This document shows, piece by piece, positions 51,574 to 60,404 of a DNA stretch of 64,000 nt; positions within the stretch are counted from its first letter, which is position 1; each line of letters begins with the position of its first letter. The notes beneath the pieces were generated by a model. It was not told the DNA's origin, ran no database searches, and saw only the letters and a program-made list of their open reading frames with translations. The translations under genes and the position numbers were made by a program. Origin of the DNA: Marinobacter szutsaonensis (GTDB lineage: Bacteria; Pseudomonadota; Gammaproteobacteria; Pseudomonadales; Oleiphilaceae); NCBI RefSeq assembly GCF_039523335.1, contig NZ_BAAAFC010000001.1, forward strand, positions 868,001 to 932,000, in the 5' to 3' direction.

Positions 51574-52935
51574 ATGAAACTTCGCTTCCTCGGCGGCACA
51601 GGCACCGTTACCGGCTCACGCTATCTGCTCTCGGATGAGAAACACCGTATGCTGGTGGACTGCGGAATGTATCAGGGCGTGAAAACCCTGCGCCGGCGGA
51701 ACTGGGCGAAGTTTCCGGTGGATCCGTCTACGGTTGAGGCGGTGGTTCTGACCCACGCCCATATTGACCACTCCGGGTACCTTCCCGCGTTGGTCAAAAA
51801 TGGGTTTAAGGGCAAGATCTACTGCACCAAGGCGACCCACGAGCTTTGCAAAGTACTGCTGCCGGATGCAGGCTTCCTGCAGGAAGAGGACGCCAAGTAT
51901 GCCTATCGTAAAAAGTTCTCCAAGCACGAGCATCCGGAGCCACTGTTTACCGAAAAGGATGCCTGGGAAGCTCTGAAGCATTTCGAATCCCTGCATTACC
52001 ACGAGCCATTCGAGCCCGTGCGAGGATTTGAGGTTACGTTCACGCCGGCTGGGCACATTCTCGGATCGTCCTGCGTGCACGTTCATCATAAAGGTGCTGA
52101 TCGGACGGTCGTTTTCAGCGGGGATGTGGGCCGGCAGCGCGATCTCATCATGCGACCGCCGGAGCCTCTCAAAAAGGCCGATGTGCTCGTCTGCGAATCC
52201 ACCTACGGTGACCGTGCACATGGTGAGGTAGACCCCGAGACCGAGTTGGAGGAAATCATCACCCGTACTGCCGGTCGCGGAGGCATTGTGCTGGTGCCGG
52301 CCTTTGCTGTAGGCCGGGCGCAAATGCTGCTTTATGTGGTGCACAAGCTCATGAGCGAGAAGCGGATTCCGAAGCTGCCCGTTTACCTCAACAGCCCGAT
52401 GGCCATCAAGGCGACCGAGATCTTTTGCAAACACCATAAAGAGCACAAGCTCAACGCCAGCCAGTGTGAGCTGATTGACGATAAGACCGAGTTTGTGCGG
52501 ACCGTAGAACAGTCCATTGAGCTGGATTCCGTGCGTTACCCTTGCATCATTATTTCTGCCAGTGGCATGGCCAGTGGTGGGCGGGTGCTGCACCATCTCA
52601 AGACGCTACTGCCGAACCCCAGGAATAGCATTGTGTTTGCGGGATTCCAGGCACCGGGTACCCGTGGCGATGCATTGGTCAATGGGGCAGAATCGGTGAA
52701 AATTCACGGGGAATACTGGCCGGTGAAGGCGGAGATTCATAACATCGATTCACTTTCGGCACACGGGGACTATAACGAGATTCTCGAATGGCTCGGCCAG
52801 GGGTCACTACAGCCGGAGAAAGTTTATGTTACTCACGGAGAGATTGTGGCCAGCGATGTGATGCGGAAGCGCATTTGTGAGAAGTTTGGCTGGGATACGG
52901 AGGTGCCGGAGTTGTTTGAGGAAGTCGAAATCTAG
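51574..52935 (+). CDS. Beta-CASP metallo-beta-lactamase-fold RNA hydrolase (uninterrupted paralogue)
   Basis: A 453-aa protein: VLTHAHIDHSGYLP (HxHxDH), AGHILGSSCV, FSGDVGR, STYGDR, PAFAVGRAQMLL, SASGMASGGRVLHHL, SAHGDYNEIL, VTHGE. It is a CPSF73-like exonuclease/endonuclease. It serves as an internal standard for the other copy at 2846-4393: motif order is the same but no repeat-encoded inserts are present. ATG has AAGGA 7 nt upstream. It is one of few plus-strand genes before 55 kb. Confidence 0.93.
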   Translation: MKLRFLGGTGTVTGSRYLLSDEKHRMLVDCGMYQGVKTLRRRNWAKFPVDPSTVEAVVLTHAHIDHSGYLPALVKNGFKGKIYCTKATHELCKVLLPDAGFLQEEDAKYAYRKKFSKHEHPEPLFTEKDAWEALKHFESLHYHEPFEPVRGFEVTFTPAGHILGSSCVHVHHKGADRTVVFSGDVGRQRDLIMRPPEPLKKADVLVCESTYGDRAHGEVDPETELEEIITRTAGRGGIVLVPAFAVGRAQMLLYVVHKLMSEKRIPKLPVYLNSPMAIKATEIFCKHHKEHKLNASQCELIDDKTEFVRTVEQSIELDSVRYPCIIISASGMASGGRVLHHLKTLLPNPRNSIVFAGFQAPGTRGDALVNGAESVKIHGEYWPVKAEIHNIDSLSAHGDYNEILEWLGQGSLQPEKVYVTHGEIVASDVMRKRICEKFGWDTEVPELFEEVEI

Positions 52936-52983
52936 TGGGTGAATCCGCCTCTCAATTTCCTGCTGGCTCTCCGGCACTCCTTA

Positions 52984-54741
52984 TTACCCAGAGCCAGGAC
53001 TAAAACAGCCATTGAGCTCATCCAAATTTAAGGGCAGGCCCTGCGACTCCAAGAAAACCAACTCCTCCCTCAACGTCGGCACTATCGCCGGGTAGAGTTC
53101 GGTTGCTCTGTGGATTCTAGTACAGGCGAGATCGGAATCACCCAGACCCGCAGTCAAGGAAGCCTGTCGCATCAGAACCAAGTTCATGGGTGACCACTCT
53201 GTGAGTGCGCTTGCCTCATCGAGTTGAGCCTGCAAGCCAGTGGGCACTGGATTCATTCGGTAATACATCACGAGCCGAGAATAGGGGCGCCACATTGAAC
53301 CTTGAGCAACAACATCAAGCGTTCTGAGATCTTTCCCGTCTAGCTCAGGCTTCGAAAACAGATAGACGAGTGCCGCGTAATCACGGCTGGAGGTGACAGT
53401 TATCCAGGCCGTAATGAGCAGAACCGGGACAATGGCGACCCAGCGCAGAGATGGCGTTGAGATCTTAAATTGCCATGATTTGACTTGTGTGCAAGCTAGC
53501 ACCAGGAACAACAGCAAAAATTGCATATGCCAAAGAGAAAACTCGACCATATTCTGCAAGAGGATGGATGAGAGAACCAACCAAACAAACAGGTTATTAA
53601 GATTCTTCGGCGTCTTTAAGAATGCATACGCAAGAAAACCAATCGCCAGGACTACAACCGATAACCCGAGAATGCCCCATTCCACGAAGGACATGAGAAA
53701 CAGGTTGTGAGCATTGCGCCATGTCTTGCCATTTCTGAAGGGCTGGTCAATGACGCTATCAGCTTCAACACTGAAAACAGGGTATCCCCCTGGCCCCACA
53801 CCCAACCATTGATTTTCAATTATGTCGTTCCCTTCTACTATTTTCCTCCACTCACCCATGCGAGGAGAGCCATCTGCCTGAAATCGCGTTATAAGCATGT
53901 CAGACGAGGATTGCCTATCCAAAAAGCCGATGTCATTCAGATACGCAGATAACTTTCCATCTACTGCCGGGAAACTGAAGAAGAGAACAATTGATAATGC
54001 AACAACAGTCAGCGAAGACTTTAGTACATGCAGGGTCCCATGAGACGTGAAGCCTTCTTTCCTTTTCTCTAGCAGAACCCAAATACAGAGCAGAATTAAC
54101 TGCCCTCCAATAACGAGGAAAAAGGCCCGACTGCCGGTTAAAACGCCGGCCAACGCCATCACTAGAAGGATCAGGACGGACCTGAACCCGAATATCGTTA
54201 TCCCTTTTTTGGCGGACAAAAAGCCAAAGGACGCCAGTGAGATTGCCAGATACAAACCCGAGAGATTAGGGTGCGCCATCATCCCGACAAGCCGTGGATG
54301 ATCCACACGGATCCAGGGAATAACGAACTTCAGAAATCCGTAATAAGAAAGGAGGCCAATTGCCGCATATAAAAGCCCGCTGAAAACCAGAACACGAGCT
54401 GAAATCTGTATAAACTTCTCACGGTCAATTGCTTCGGACAGATAGGAGCCGGAAAGAATTGCCAGCAATCCGACTAACCAAAAAAGTTTGTAAAAATACG
54501 CTCCAGTTTCCACTGGCCGCTGGTTAAAGGACCACGACAGCAACCAGACCCCAGCGAAGAGAAGCCACAGGATAGCGATTTGACTTACATAGACGTGCTT
54601 TTTGGAACGAAGTGCAACCATCACAAATAGAAAAACCGTGATGACTGACGCGAGCACCTCCTCCGGGAATGTTGGAATCGGATAGAAGTGCATGGGAACA
54701 AAATACGGCAGAACTAAAAGAAAGATCCAGAAAACCAGCAT
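52984..54741 (-). CDS. O-oligosaccharyltransferase/ligase, probable pilin glycosylation enzyme (PglL/TfpO-like)
   Basis: A 585-aa protein with about 12 hydrophobic segments, a periplasmic loop containing WLGVGPGGYPVF and HNLFLMSFVEWGILGLSV (Wzy_C-type signature with the conserved His), and a soluble C-terminal domain from about 440. Genes of this type directly downstream of pilA encode ligases that transfer O-units to pilin. Terminator and spacing show it is mostly separate from pilA transcription. Pilin modification is inferred from synteny. Confidence 0.82.
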   Translation of the reverse strand: MLVFWIFLLVLPYFVPMHFYPIPTFPEEVLASVITVFLFVMVALRSKKHVYVSQIAILWLLFAGVWLLSWSFNQRPVETGAYFYKLFWLVGLLAILSGSYLSEAIDREKFIQISARVLVFSGLLYAAIGLLSYYGFLKFVIPWIRVDHPRLVGMMAHPNLSGLYLAISLASFGFLSAKKGITIFGFRSVLILLVMALAGVLTGSRAFFLVIGGQLILLCIWVLLEKRKEGFTSHGTLHVLKSSLTVVALSIVLFFSFPAVDGKLSAYLNDIGFLDRQSSSDMLITRFQADGSPRMGEWRKIVEGNDIIENQWLGVGPGGYPVFSVEADSVIDQPFRNGKTWRNAHNLFLMSFVEWGILGLSVVVLAIGFLAYAFLKTPKNLNNLFVWLVLSSILLQNMVEFSLWHMQFLLLFLVLACTQVKSWQFKISTPSLRWVAIVPVLLITAWITVTSSRDYAALVYLFSKPELDGKDLRTLDVVAQGSMWRPYSRLVMYYRMNPVPTGLQAQLDEASALTEWSPMNLVLMRQASLTAGLGDSDLACTRIHRATELYPAIVPTLREELVFLESQGLPLNLDELNGCFSPGSG

Positions 54742-54752
54742 ATATGCCCCAT

Positions 54753-54780
54753 TAAAAAAGCGAGGGGGAACCCCTCGCTT
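54753..54780 (-). terminator. Rho-independent terminator after pilA
   Basis: Stem AAGCGAGGGG / CCCCTCGCTT with a short loop, then TTTTTT on the minus strand. It lies about 35 bp after the pilA stop and before the oligosaccharyltransferase gene. Confidence 0.88.
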
Positions 54781-54813
54781 ATAGCACTTCTGTCACGAAA
54801 CCGTGGCGTTCGA

Positions 54814-55257
54814 TTAATTACAGCCGGTCGGACGGAAGCTATCATCCCAAGCGCCGGTAGAAGTACCAGTCACCACACAGCTCCATGCTCCTGCAGCAGA
54901 ACGGTTGATACCGAGGGAGGTACCAGCAATTGCGGTGCTAGCATCAGTACCAACAGTAGCAACGATGCCGCCTGAGCCATTGTCATTGAAGTTAACATTC
55001 AGGCCAGAAATCAGGTTGGAAGTCGTGTAGCCCAGATCGCCAGCCGTCAGAGTAGTGTTGCCACGCAGCAGGTTCTCTTCAGCAGCAGTCTTCAGCGCGG
55101 AGACTTCGCCATAAACGCGGTTCATCTGAGAGCGTGCGATATAGTCTTGGTACTGAGGAATTGCAATAGCTGCCAGAATACCGATGATCGCAACAACGAT
55201 CATCAGTTCGATCAGGGTGAAACCTTTCTGAGCGTGATTAATTTTAATTTCCTGCAT
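54814..55257 (-). CDS. pilA: Type IV major pilin
   Basis: A 147-aa prepilin with leader [12 protein letters not shown] and cleavage before Phe ([22 protein letters not shown]), Glu5 present. Two cysteines (about 125 and near the end, TGCN) form the usual C-terminal disulfide loop. Processed by PilD, assembled by PilB/PilC. AGAGG lies 8 nt before the ATG. Confidence 0.95.
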   Translation of the reverse strand: MQEIKINHAQKGFTLIELMIVVAIIGILAAIAIPQYQDYIARSQMNRVYGEVSALKTAAEENLLRGNTTLTAGDLGYTTSNLISGLNVNFNDNGSGGIVATVGTDASTAIAGTSLGINRSAAGAWSCVVTGTSTGAWDDSFRPTGCN

Positions 55258-55691
55258 TTTATCAACCTCTGGATTTATCGGCTTTCGTTTTTATAGCTCC
55301 GGGGCGGTGGAGCTTGGCCCCGTAACCGCGTTGAGCGTACGGGTCTTTAAGCAGGTAACGTGCCAATTGCAAGATAATGTCAAAATGGCGCTATTTTCAT
55401 GGGTTTGCCAGTCGATTTGAACTGCATCACACATCCAGTTTTAACGGCTTTTGGTGTCAATCGGCGTCATGAGGTGACAAATTTTGTCAATCCTGGCGGA
55501 TCCATGGATCTTGAGTTGGGGTCAGATGAAGGCTTTCGTCGGACGCCTGAGTTTGACGCAGCGATCTCTTGGCAGGAAATTACGGCATCAGATTGAGAAC
55601 CAAGGTGCTTTCCAAACCCTTGCCAGACATCTAAACTCTTTTTTCATAAATTTACGATTCAGCCACTTATAACAATCCTTTCAGAGCATTT
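55258..55691. other. Divergent pilA-pilB intergenic region (434 bp)
   Basis: No gene. It contains the pilA sigma-54 promoter and a decayed palindromic repeat at 55518-55547 (left arm GGGGTCAGATGAA intact, right arm CGTCGGACGCC). No clear pilB promoter is seen. Confidence 0.7.
55351..55366 (-). promoter_or_regulatory. Sigma-54 promoter of pilA
   Basis: The minus strand reads TTGGCACGTTACCTGC: -24 GG and -12 GC exactly 10 nt apart. Transcription would begin about 80 nt upstream of pilA. Matches the PilS/PilR-RpoN control known in Pseudomonas. Confidence 0.85.
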
Positions 55692-57410
55692 ATGGCGAAC
55701 ACCAACCGAAACGTTACGTTGACGGGGCTGGCCCGGCGATTTGTGGAAGACGGGCTCCTGGATGAGGCAACTGCAAAAGACGCCTTCCTACAAGCTTCAA
55801 AGAACCGAATTCCCCTGATCACCTACCTCACTCAGAACGAACTGGCCAATAGCGGCAAGCTTGCGTTCTCAGCAGCGATGGAATTCGGTATGTCGGTTCT
55901 GGATCTCGACTCGCTCCTTCCAGAAATGATGCCCGAGAAAGCGGTTGACGAAAAATTGATCCGGAAGCATAACGCACTCCCGCTCTACAAAAGGGGCAAT
56001 CGACTCTTCATTGCAGTTTCTGACCCGACCAACATCCAGGCATTAGACGAGATCAAGTTCAACACGGGGCTCAGTACAGACGCAATTTTGGTTGATGACT
56101 CGAAGCTGAGAGTTGCGATTGAAAAGTATCTCGAGTCCCAAGACACAACCATGGGGGACCTTGAGGACAGCGATCTTGAGGGTGTAGAAACCGAAGCCGG
56201 TGAGCAGGACGAAGACAAAGATGCTGTTACCGCCTCTGATGTCGATGATGCCCCCATCGTAAAGTATGTGAACAAAATGCTGCTAGACGCCATTCGTGGA
56301 GGCGCCTCAGACATTCACTTTGAACCCTATGAAAAAGTTTACCGGGTTCGTTATCGAACTGACGGCATTCTCAAGGAAGTCTCTCGCCCCTCGATCAAGC
56401 TCGCTCCGAAAATTTCAGCAAGGGTCAAGATTATGGCTCAGCTGGACATTTCTGAGCGGAGGGTGCCACAGGATGGCCGAATCAAGATGAAGCTGTCCAA
56501 GACCAAAGCCATCGATTTTCGGGTAAACACCCTTCCCACGCTGTGGGGCGAAAAGATCGTATTACGTATTCTGGATCCCAGCCAGGCAAAACTCGGTATC
56601 GATGTACTGGGTTACGAGGAGGATCAGAAGCAAATGTACCTTGAGGCATTGGAGCAGCCCCAGGGTATGATCCTGGTGACCGGACCGACAGGCTCAGGTA
56701 AAACCGTCTCACTTTACACCGGACTGAATATCCTCAATACCGCGGAAAGAAACATTTCTACCGCGGAAGATCCTGCAGAAATCAACCTCGAGGGCATTAA
56801 CCAGGTCAACGTCAACAACAAAGTTGGTCTCGGCTTCGCCGAGGCATTGCGTGCGTTTCTCCGACAAGACCCGGATGTCATTATGGTCGGTGAGATTCGG
56901 GATCTGGAAACAGCCAACATCGCGATCAAGGCTGCACAGACAGGCCACCTCGTACTCTCGACGCTTCACACTAACAGCGCTGCGGAGACACTGACCCGAA
57001 TGATGAATATGGGCGTTCCCGCCTTTAACATCGCGACCTCAGTCAGTCTCATCATTGCTCAACGTTTGGGACGCAGACTCTGTAACGGCTGCAAACAGCC
57101 TGCCGATGTCCCACAGGACGTGCTTTTGAAGGAAGGGTTCACACAGGAACAAATTGATACAGGGTTCACGTTGTACCGTCCCAAGGGCTGTGATAAATGC
57201 AATGGAGGATATAAAGGCCGCGTAGGTATCTACGAAGTGGTCAAAGTTACTGAAGAACTGGCGAACATGATTATGGAAGAAGCCAGTTCCATCCAAATTG
57301 CAAAACAGGCTCAGGCTGAAGGCTTCCAAAACCTGCGGCAGTCGGCACTCCTGAAAGTTATTCAGGGAGTGACCAGCCTTGAAGAAGCCAACCGCGTGAC
57401 GAAGGATTAA
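55692..57410 (+). CDS. pilB: Type IV pilus extension ATPase PilB
   Basis: A 572-aa secretion ATPase: N-terminal T2SSE_N domain, GPTGSGKTVSLYTGL (Walker A, about 331), Asp box STAEDPAEI, VIMVGEIRD (Walker B, about 396), GHLVLSTLHT (His box) and the zinc-binding CNGCKQ...CDKCNGG (about 464-503). It powers pilus polymerisation at the inner membrane. pilC follows after 2 bp. Confidence 0.96.
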   Translation: MANTNRNVTLTGLARRFVEDGLLDEATAKDAFLQASKNRIPLITYLTQNELANSGKLAFSAAMEFGMSVLDLDSLLPEMMPEKAVDEKLIRKHNALPLYKRGNRLFIAVSDPTNIQALDEIKFNTGLSTDAILVDDSKLRVAIEKYLESQDTTMGDLEDSDLEGVETEAGEQDEDKDAVTASDVDDAPIVKYVNKMLLDAIRGGASDIHFEPYEKVYRVRYRTDGILKEVSRPSIKLAPKISARVKIMAQLDISERRVPQDGRIKMKLSKTKAIDFRVNTLPTLWGEKIVLRILDPSQAKLGIDVLGYEEDQKQMYLEALEQPQGMILVTGPTGSGKTVSLYTGLNILNTAERNISTAEDPAEINLEGINQVNVNNKVGLGFAEALRAFLRQDPDVIMVGEIRDLETANIAIKAAQTGHLVLSTLHTNSAAETLTRMMNMGVPAFNIATSVSLIIAQRLGRRLCNGCKQPADVPQDVLLKEGFTQEQIDTGFTLYRPKGCDKCNGGYKGRVGIYEVVKVTEELANMIMEEASSIQIAKQAQAEGFQNLRQSALLKVIQGVTSLEEANRVTKD

Positions 57411-57412
57411 GC

Positions 57413-58633
57413 ATGGCAGAGAAAGCGCAAAAGCTGGAATCGTACGTTTGGGAAGGGAAAGACAAGAAAGGAAATAAATCCAAAGGCGAGCTTACGGGGC
57501 CTAATCTCGCATTGGTAAAAGCCCAGTTGCGAAAGCAGGGGATCGTTCCAGACAAGGTTCGCAAGAAGCCGAAACCTCTGTTTGGTGGTAGCAAAAAGAT
57601 TAGTCCCTTTGACATTGCAATGCTCACGCGGCAACTGGCCACCATGATGAAAGCCGGGGTACCACTTGTTCAGAGCTTCGATATCGTTGCGGATGGGCTG
57701 GAGAACAAAGGGTTGCAAGAGCTGGTCATGAACATCCGCAATGACATTTCCTCCGGTACCAGCTTTGCCGGGGCGTTACGAAAACACCCGAAGTATTTTG
57801 ATGATCTTTATTGCAACCTTGTGGATTCTGGCGAAAAGGCCGGCGCACTTGAGCAAATGCTCGATCGTATAGCAACTTATCTTGAGAAAACGGAAAACCT
57901 CAAGAAGAAAGTCAAGAAAGCGATGACCTATCCGATCGCGGTTATCGTCGTAGCAATTGTAGTAACAGCGATTCTTCTGGTTAAGGTTGTTCCTCAATTT
58001 GAAAGTCTTTTCCAGGGATTCGGTGCTGATCTACCAGTGTTTACCCAAATGGTTGTCAACTTGTCCGAGTGGCTGCAAACCTGGTGGTTCATCGTACTTT
58101 TGATGATTGTCGGGGTCATTTTTTTGTTCAAAGAATCGAAAAGAAGGTCCCGAACGTTTTCCGATTTGGTTGATAAATATGTCCTGAAGCTACCTGTAGT
58201 GGGCGAAATTTTAGATAAATCTGCAGTCGCCAAATTCGGCCGCGTGCTTTCAACCACTTTTGCCGCCGGGGTACCTCTCGTCGATGCCCTGGATTCCGTA
58301 GCAGGGGCGACAGGCAACGCTGTCTATCGGGATGCGATAAAAAATATCAAAACCGATGTATCCAGCGGTACGCAACTCCAGGCATCAATGCGGCAGCAGG
58401 ATATTTTCCCGGTGATGGCAGTGCAGCTGACAGCCATCGGCGAAGAATCCGGTAACCTGGACGAAATGCTGGCGAAAGTAGCCGAGCATTATGAATCGGT
58501 GGTGGATGATATGGTTGATAACCTCACGGCTTTGATGGAACCGATGATCATGGCTGTGCTTGGCGTACTAGTCGGTGGTCTGATAGTGGCCATGTACTTG
58601 CCGATTTTCCAAATGGGTCAGGTTGTCGGCTAA
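57413..58633 (+). CDS. pilC: Type IV pilus inner-membrane platform PilC
   Basis: A 406-aa protein with two repeated T2SSF domains (LTRQLATMMKAGVPLVQSF; FGRVLSTTFAAGVPLVDAL) and three membrane helices (about 170-195, 222-240, 375-400). It connects PilB to the growing pilus. Typical length. Confidence 0.96.
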   Translation: MAEKAQKLESYVWEGKDKKGNKSKGELTGPNLALVKAQLRKQGIVPDKVRKKPKPLFGGSKKISPFDIAMLTRQLATMMKAGVPLVQSFDIVADGLENKGLQELVMNIRNDISSGTSFAGALRKHPKYFDDLYCNLVDSGEKAGALEQMLDRIATYLEKTENLKKKVKKAMTYPIAVIVVAIVVTAILLVKVVPQFESLFQGFGADLPVFTQMVVNLSEWLQTWWFIVLLMIVGVIFLFKESKRRSRTFSDLVDKYVLKLPVVGEILDKSAVAKFGRVLSTTFAAGVPLVDALDSVAGATGNAVYRDAIKNIKTDVSSGTQLQASMRQQDIFPVMAVQLTAIGEESGNLDEMLAKVAEHYESVVDDMVDNLTALMEPMIMAVLGVLVGGLIVAMYLPIFQMGQVVG

Positions 58634-58644
58634 ACCGGGAAAAT

Positions 58645-58674
58645 GGGGCCAGAGGAAAGCTTTCTTCTGACCCT
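58645..58674 (+). repeat. Degenerate palindromic repeat after pilC
   Basis: 30 bp; GGGGCCAGAGGAA / TTCTTCTGACCCT with three changes from consensus. Confidence 0.8.
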
Positions 58675-58705
58675 TGCCCTAACCTCCGACTCTCGACCTC
58701 AAACC

Positions 58706-58735
58706 GGGGTCAGATGAAAATCTTCATCTGACCCC
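58706..58735. repeat. Palindromic repeat, fully paired, before pilD
   Basis: 30 bp; arms GGGGTCAGATGAA / TTCATCTGACCCC. It lies 27 bp before the pilD ATG. Confidence 0.92.
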
Positions 58736-58762
58736 TTGTTCATTCAGCACCCAAGGCATCCA

Positions 58763-59638
58763 ATGCAGTTCCTCGACGTTTACCTCAACACCCCCTGGCT
58801 CCTCTACTTGACCGTCACTTTCGTTTCCCTCTGCATCGGCAGTTTCCTGAACGTTGTCATCCTGCGCCTGCCAAAGATGATGCATCAGGACTGGCGTTGT
58901 CAGTGTGAGGAGTTTCTGGAGGTTCCGGAGAAAGATCGTAAAAACGAAGAGCCTGTTACTCTCTCGAAGCCGGCATCCACCTGCCCTTCCTGTGGCCACA
59001 AGATTCGGGCCTGGGAGAATATTCCGGTGGTCAGTTACCTGGTGCTGGGTGGCAAGTGTGCTTCGTGTAAGACGCGGATCTCGCCGAGGTATCCGATCAT
59101 TGAGGCGGTAACGGCGCTGTTTTCGGTGTTGACGGTTTATCTGCTGGGGCCGACTGAGGCGGCGCTTTGGGCGTTGTTGTTGGTGTGGGCGCTGGTGGCG
59201 TTGACGGTTATTGATTTTGATACCCAACTGTTGCCGGACAGCATCACGTTGCCGCTGCTCTGGCTTGGGTTGGTGCTGAATTTCTTTGGGGTTTTGACGG
59301 ACTTTACCAGTGCGTTCTGTGGGGCTGTGGTTGGTTATCTTTCGCTCTGGTCGGTTTACTGGTTGTTCAAGATTGTGACTGGCAAGGAAGGCATGGGGCA
59401 TGGGGATTTCAAGCTGCTTGCGGCGCTTGGGGCGTGGCTTGGATGGCAGTTGTTGCCGGCGGTGATTTTGTTGTCTTCCGTGGTTGGTGCGGTTGTCGGG
59501 ATTAGTTTGATGGTGTTTCGGAAGCATGGGCGGGAAGTGCCGATTCCGTTTGGGCCTTATTTGGCGGCGGCTGGGGTGCTTTGTTTGTGGTTTGGGGAGG
59601 CTATACAGCGGGCCTGGTTTGCTTATCTTGGGGTCTGA
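58763..59638 (+). CDS. pilD: Prepilin peptidase/N-methyltransferase PilD
   Basis: A 291-aa aspartic peptidase: SFLNVVILRLP, a zinc-type cysteine cluster (CPSCGHKIRAWENIPV and GGKCASCKTRISPRYP), catalytic Asp in VIDFDTQLLPD and GMGHGDFKL. It cleaves PilA and methylates the new N-terminus. ATG 58763 has AAGG 7 nt upstream; a TTG at 58736 lies directly behind a repeat and is less likely. The final codons Gly-Val and the TGA stop come from a palindromic repeat starting at 59630. Confidence 0.94.
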   Translation: MQFLDVYLNTPWLLYLTVTFVSLCIGSFLNVVILRLPKMMHQDWRCQCEEFLEVPEKDRKNEEPVTLSKPASTCPSCGHKIRAWENIPVVSYLVLGGKCASCKTRISPRYPIIEAVTALFSVLTVYLLGPTEAALWALLLVWALVALTVIDFDTQLLPDSITLPLLWLGLVLNFFGVLTDFTSAFCGAVVGYLSLWSVYWLFKIVTGKEGMGHGDFKLLAALGAWLGWQLLPAVILLSSVVGAVVGISLMVFRKHGREVPIPFGPYLAAAGVLCLWFGEAIQRAWFAYLGV

Positions 59639-59659
59639 AGAAGGCTTTCTTCTGACCCC
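59630..59659 (-). repeat. Palindromic repeat supplying the pilD stop codon
   Basis: 30 bp, GAAGAA subfamily, orientation R; GGGGTCTGA read in the pilD frame gives Gly-Val-stop (59636-59638). It ends 16 bp before the coaE start. Confidence 0.93.
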
Positions 59660-59675
59660 TTTTTAGGGTTTTAGC

Positions 59676-60404
59676 ATGAGTAAGAAAATCAACATGGGGT
59701 CAGATGAACTAGTTCATCAGACCCCTGGGGTGGGCCAGACGCCGGATCAAGGCGCTGGGGTGAAAGTGGGGTCAGATGGAAAGCCGGAGGCTTTTCATCT
59801 GACCCCGGCTATAGTCGGGCTTACGGGGGGGATTGGCTCCGGGAAATCTACTGTGGTCCGCATGTTCGGCGATCTTGGAATCCACTGGGTGGATGCCGAT
59901 GATGTTGCTAGGGAAGTGGTTGAGCCTGGGACTCCAGGGCTCGCCAAAATCGCGGAGCACTTTGGTCAAGACATCCTCACCGACGAAGGCACGCTGGATC
60001 GCGCCCAGTTGCGGCAGATTGTGTTTGCCAACCCTGAAGAGCGCACCTGGCTTGAACGACTACTTCATCCGATGATTCGGGAGGAGTTGATTCGGCAGTT
60101 GAAGCCCGAAAGCTATGCCCTGCCCTATGTGCTGCTGGTTTCTCCGTTGTTGCTGGAGACCGATCAGCATAACTTGGTCAGCAAAATTGTTGTGGTGGAT
60201 GTCCCGGTGGAGACGCAGATTGAGCGGACGATGGCTCGGGATACTAATGAGCGGGATCAGGTGGAGCGGATTATTGCGGCTCAGATGCCTCGGGAGCAGC
60301 GCTTGGAGAAAGCTGACGCTATTATTGATAATAATCGGCCCATGGATGATGTGGAGCGTCAGGTTCGTGAGTTGCACGAGAAGTTCCTGGTGGATTTTGA
60401 CTGA
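59676..60404 (+). CDS. coaE: Dephospho-CoA kinase with repeat-encoded N-terminal extension
   Basis: A 242-aa kinase. The conserved protein starts at residue 46 with IVGLTGGIGSGKST (P-loop), then DADDVAREVV, HPMIREEL and VVVDVPVETQ; it phosphorylates dephospho-CoA in the last step of CoA synthesis. CoaE usually begins within 1-5 residues of that strand. Here about 38 extra residues containing GSDELVHQTPG and GSDGKPEAFHLTP are encoded by two palindromic repeats (59696-59725, 59768-59806). No ATG/GTG/TTG suits a short version at the P-loop (codons are ATA GTC), and AGGG lies 7 nt before ATG 59676, so the extension is probably translated. Confidence 0.92.
   Translation: MSKKINMGSDELVHQTPGVGQTPDQGAGVKVGSDGKPEAFHLTPAIVGLTGGIGSGKSTVVRMFGDLGIHWVDADDVAREVVEPGTPGLAKIAEHFGQDILTDEGTLDRAQLRQIVFANPEERTWLERLLHPMIREELIRQLKPESYALPYVLLVSPLLLETDQHNLVSKIVVVDVPVETQIERTMARDTNERDQVERIIAAQMPREQRLEKADAIIDNNRPMDDVERQVRELHEKFLVDFD
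59696..59725 (+). repeat. Palindromic repeat inside the coaE 5' coding region (copy 1)
   Basis: 30 bp, GATGAA subfamily, orientation F, read as GSDELVHQTP from residue 8; followed by TGGGG. Confidence 0.93.
59768..59806 (+). repeat. Palindromic repeat inside the coaE 5' coding region (copy 2)
   Basis: 39 bp with a longer inner stem, arms GGGGTCAGATG / CATCTGACCCC, read as GSDGKPEAFHLTP from residue 32. Confidence 0.92.

Noticed and set aside
51640..51660. SDEKH in the uninterrupted beta-CASP protein, similar to the repeat-encoded GSDEKH of its paralogue
   Set aside because: The DNA lacks the GGGGTC arms and any palindrome, so the similarity is most likely chance in a hairpin loop.
51616..52596. 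Long minus-strand frame opposite the second beta-CASP gene
   Set aside because: Antisense shadow of a gene with full catalytic motifs; no recognisable protein.
58724..59527. Minus-strand frame opposite pilD
   Set aside because: Antisense to a clear PilD; composition (His, Gln, Arg, Asn) is typical of a shadow.
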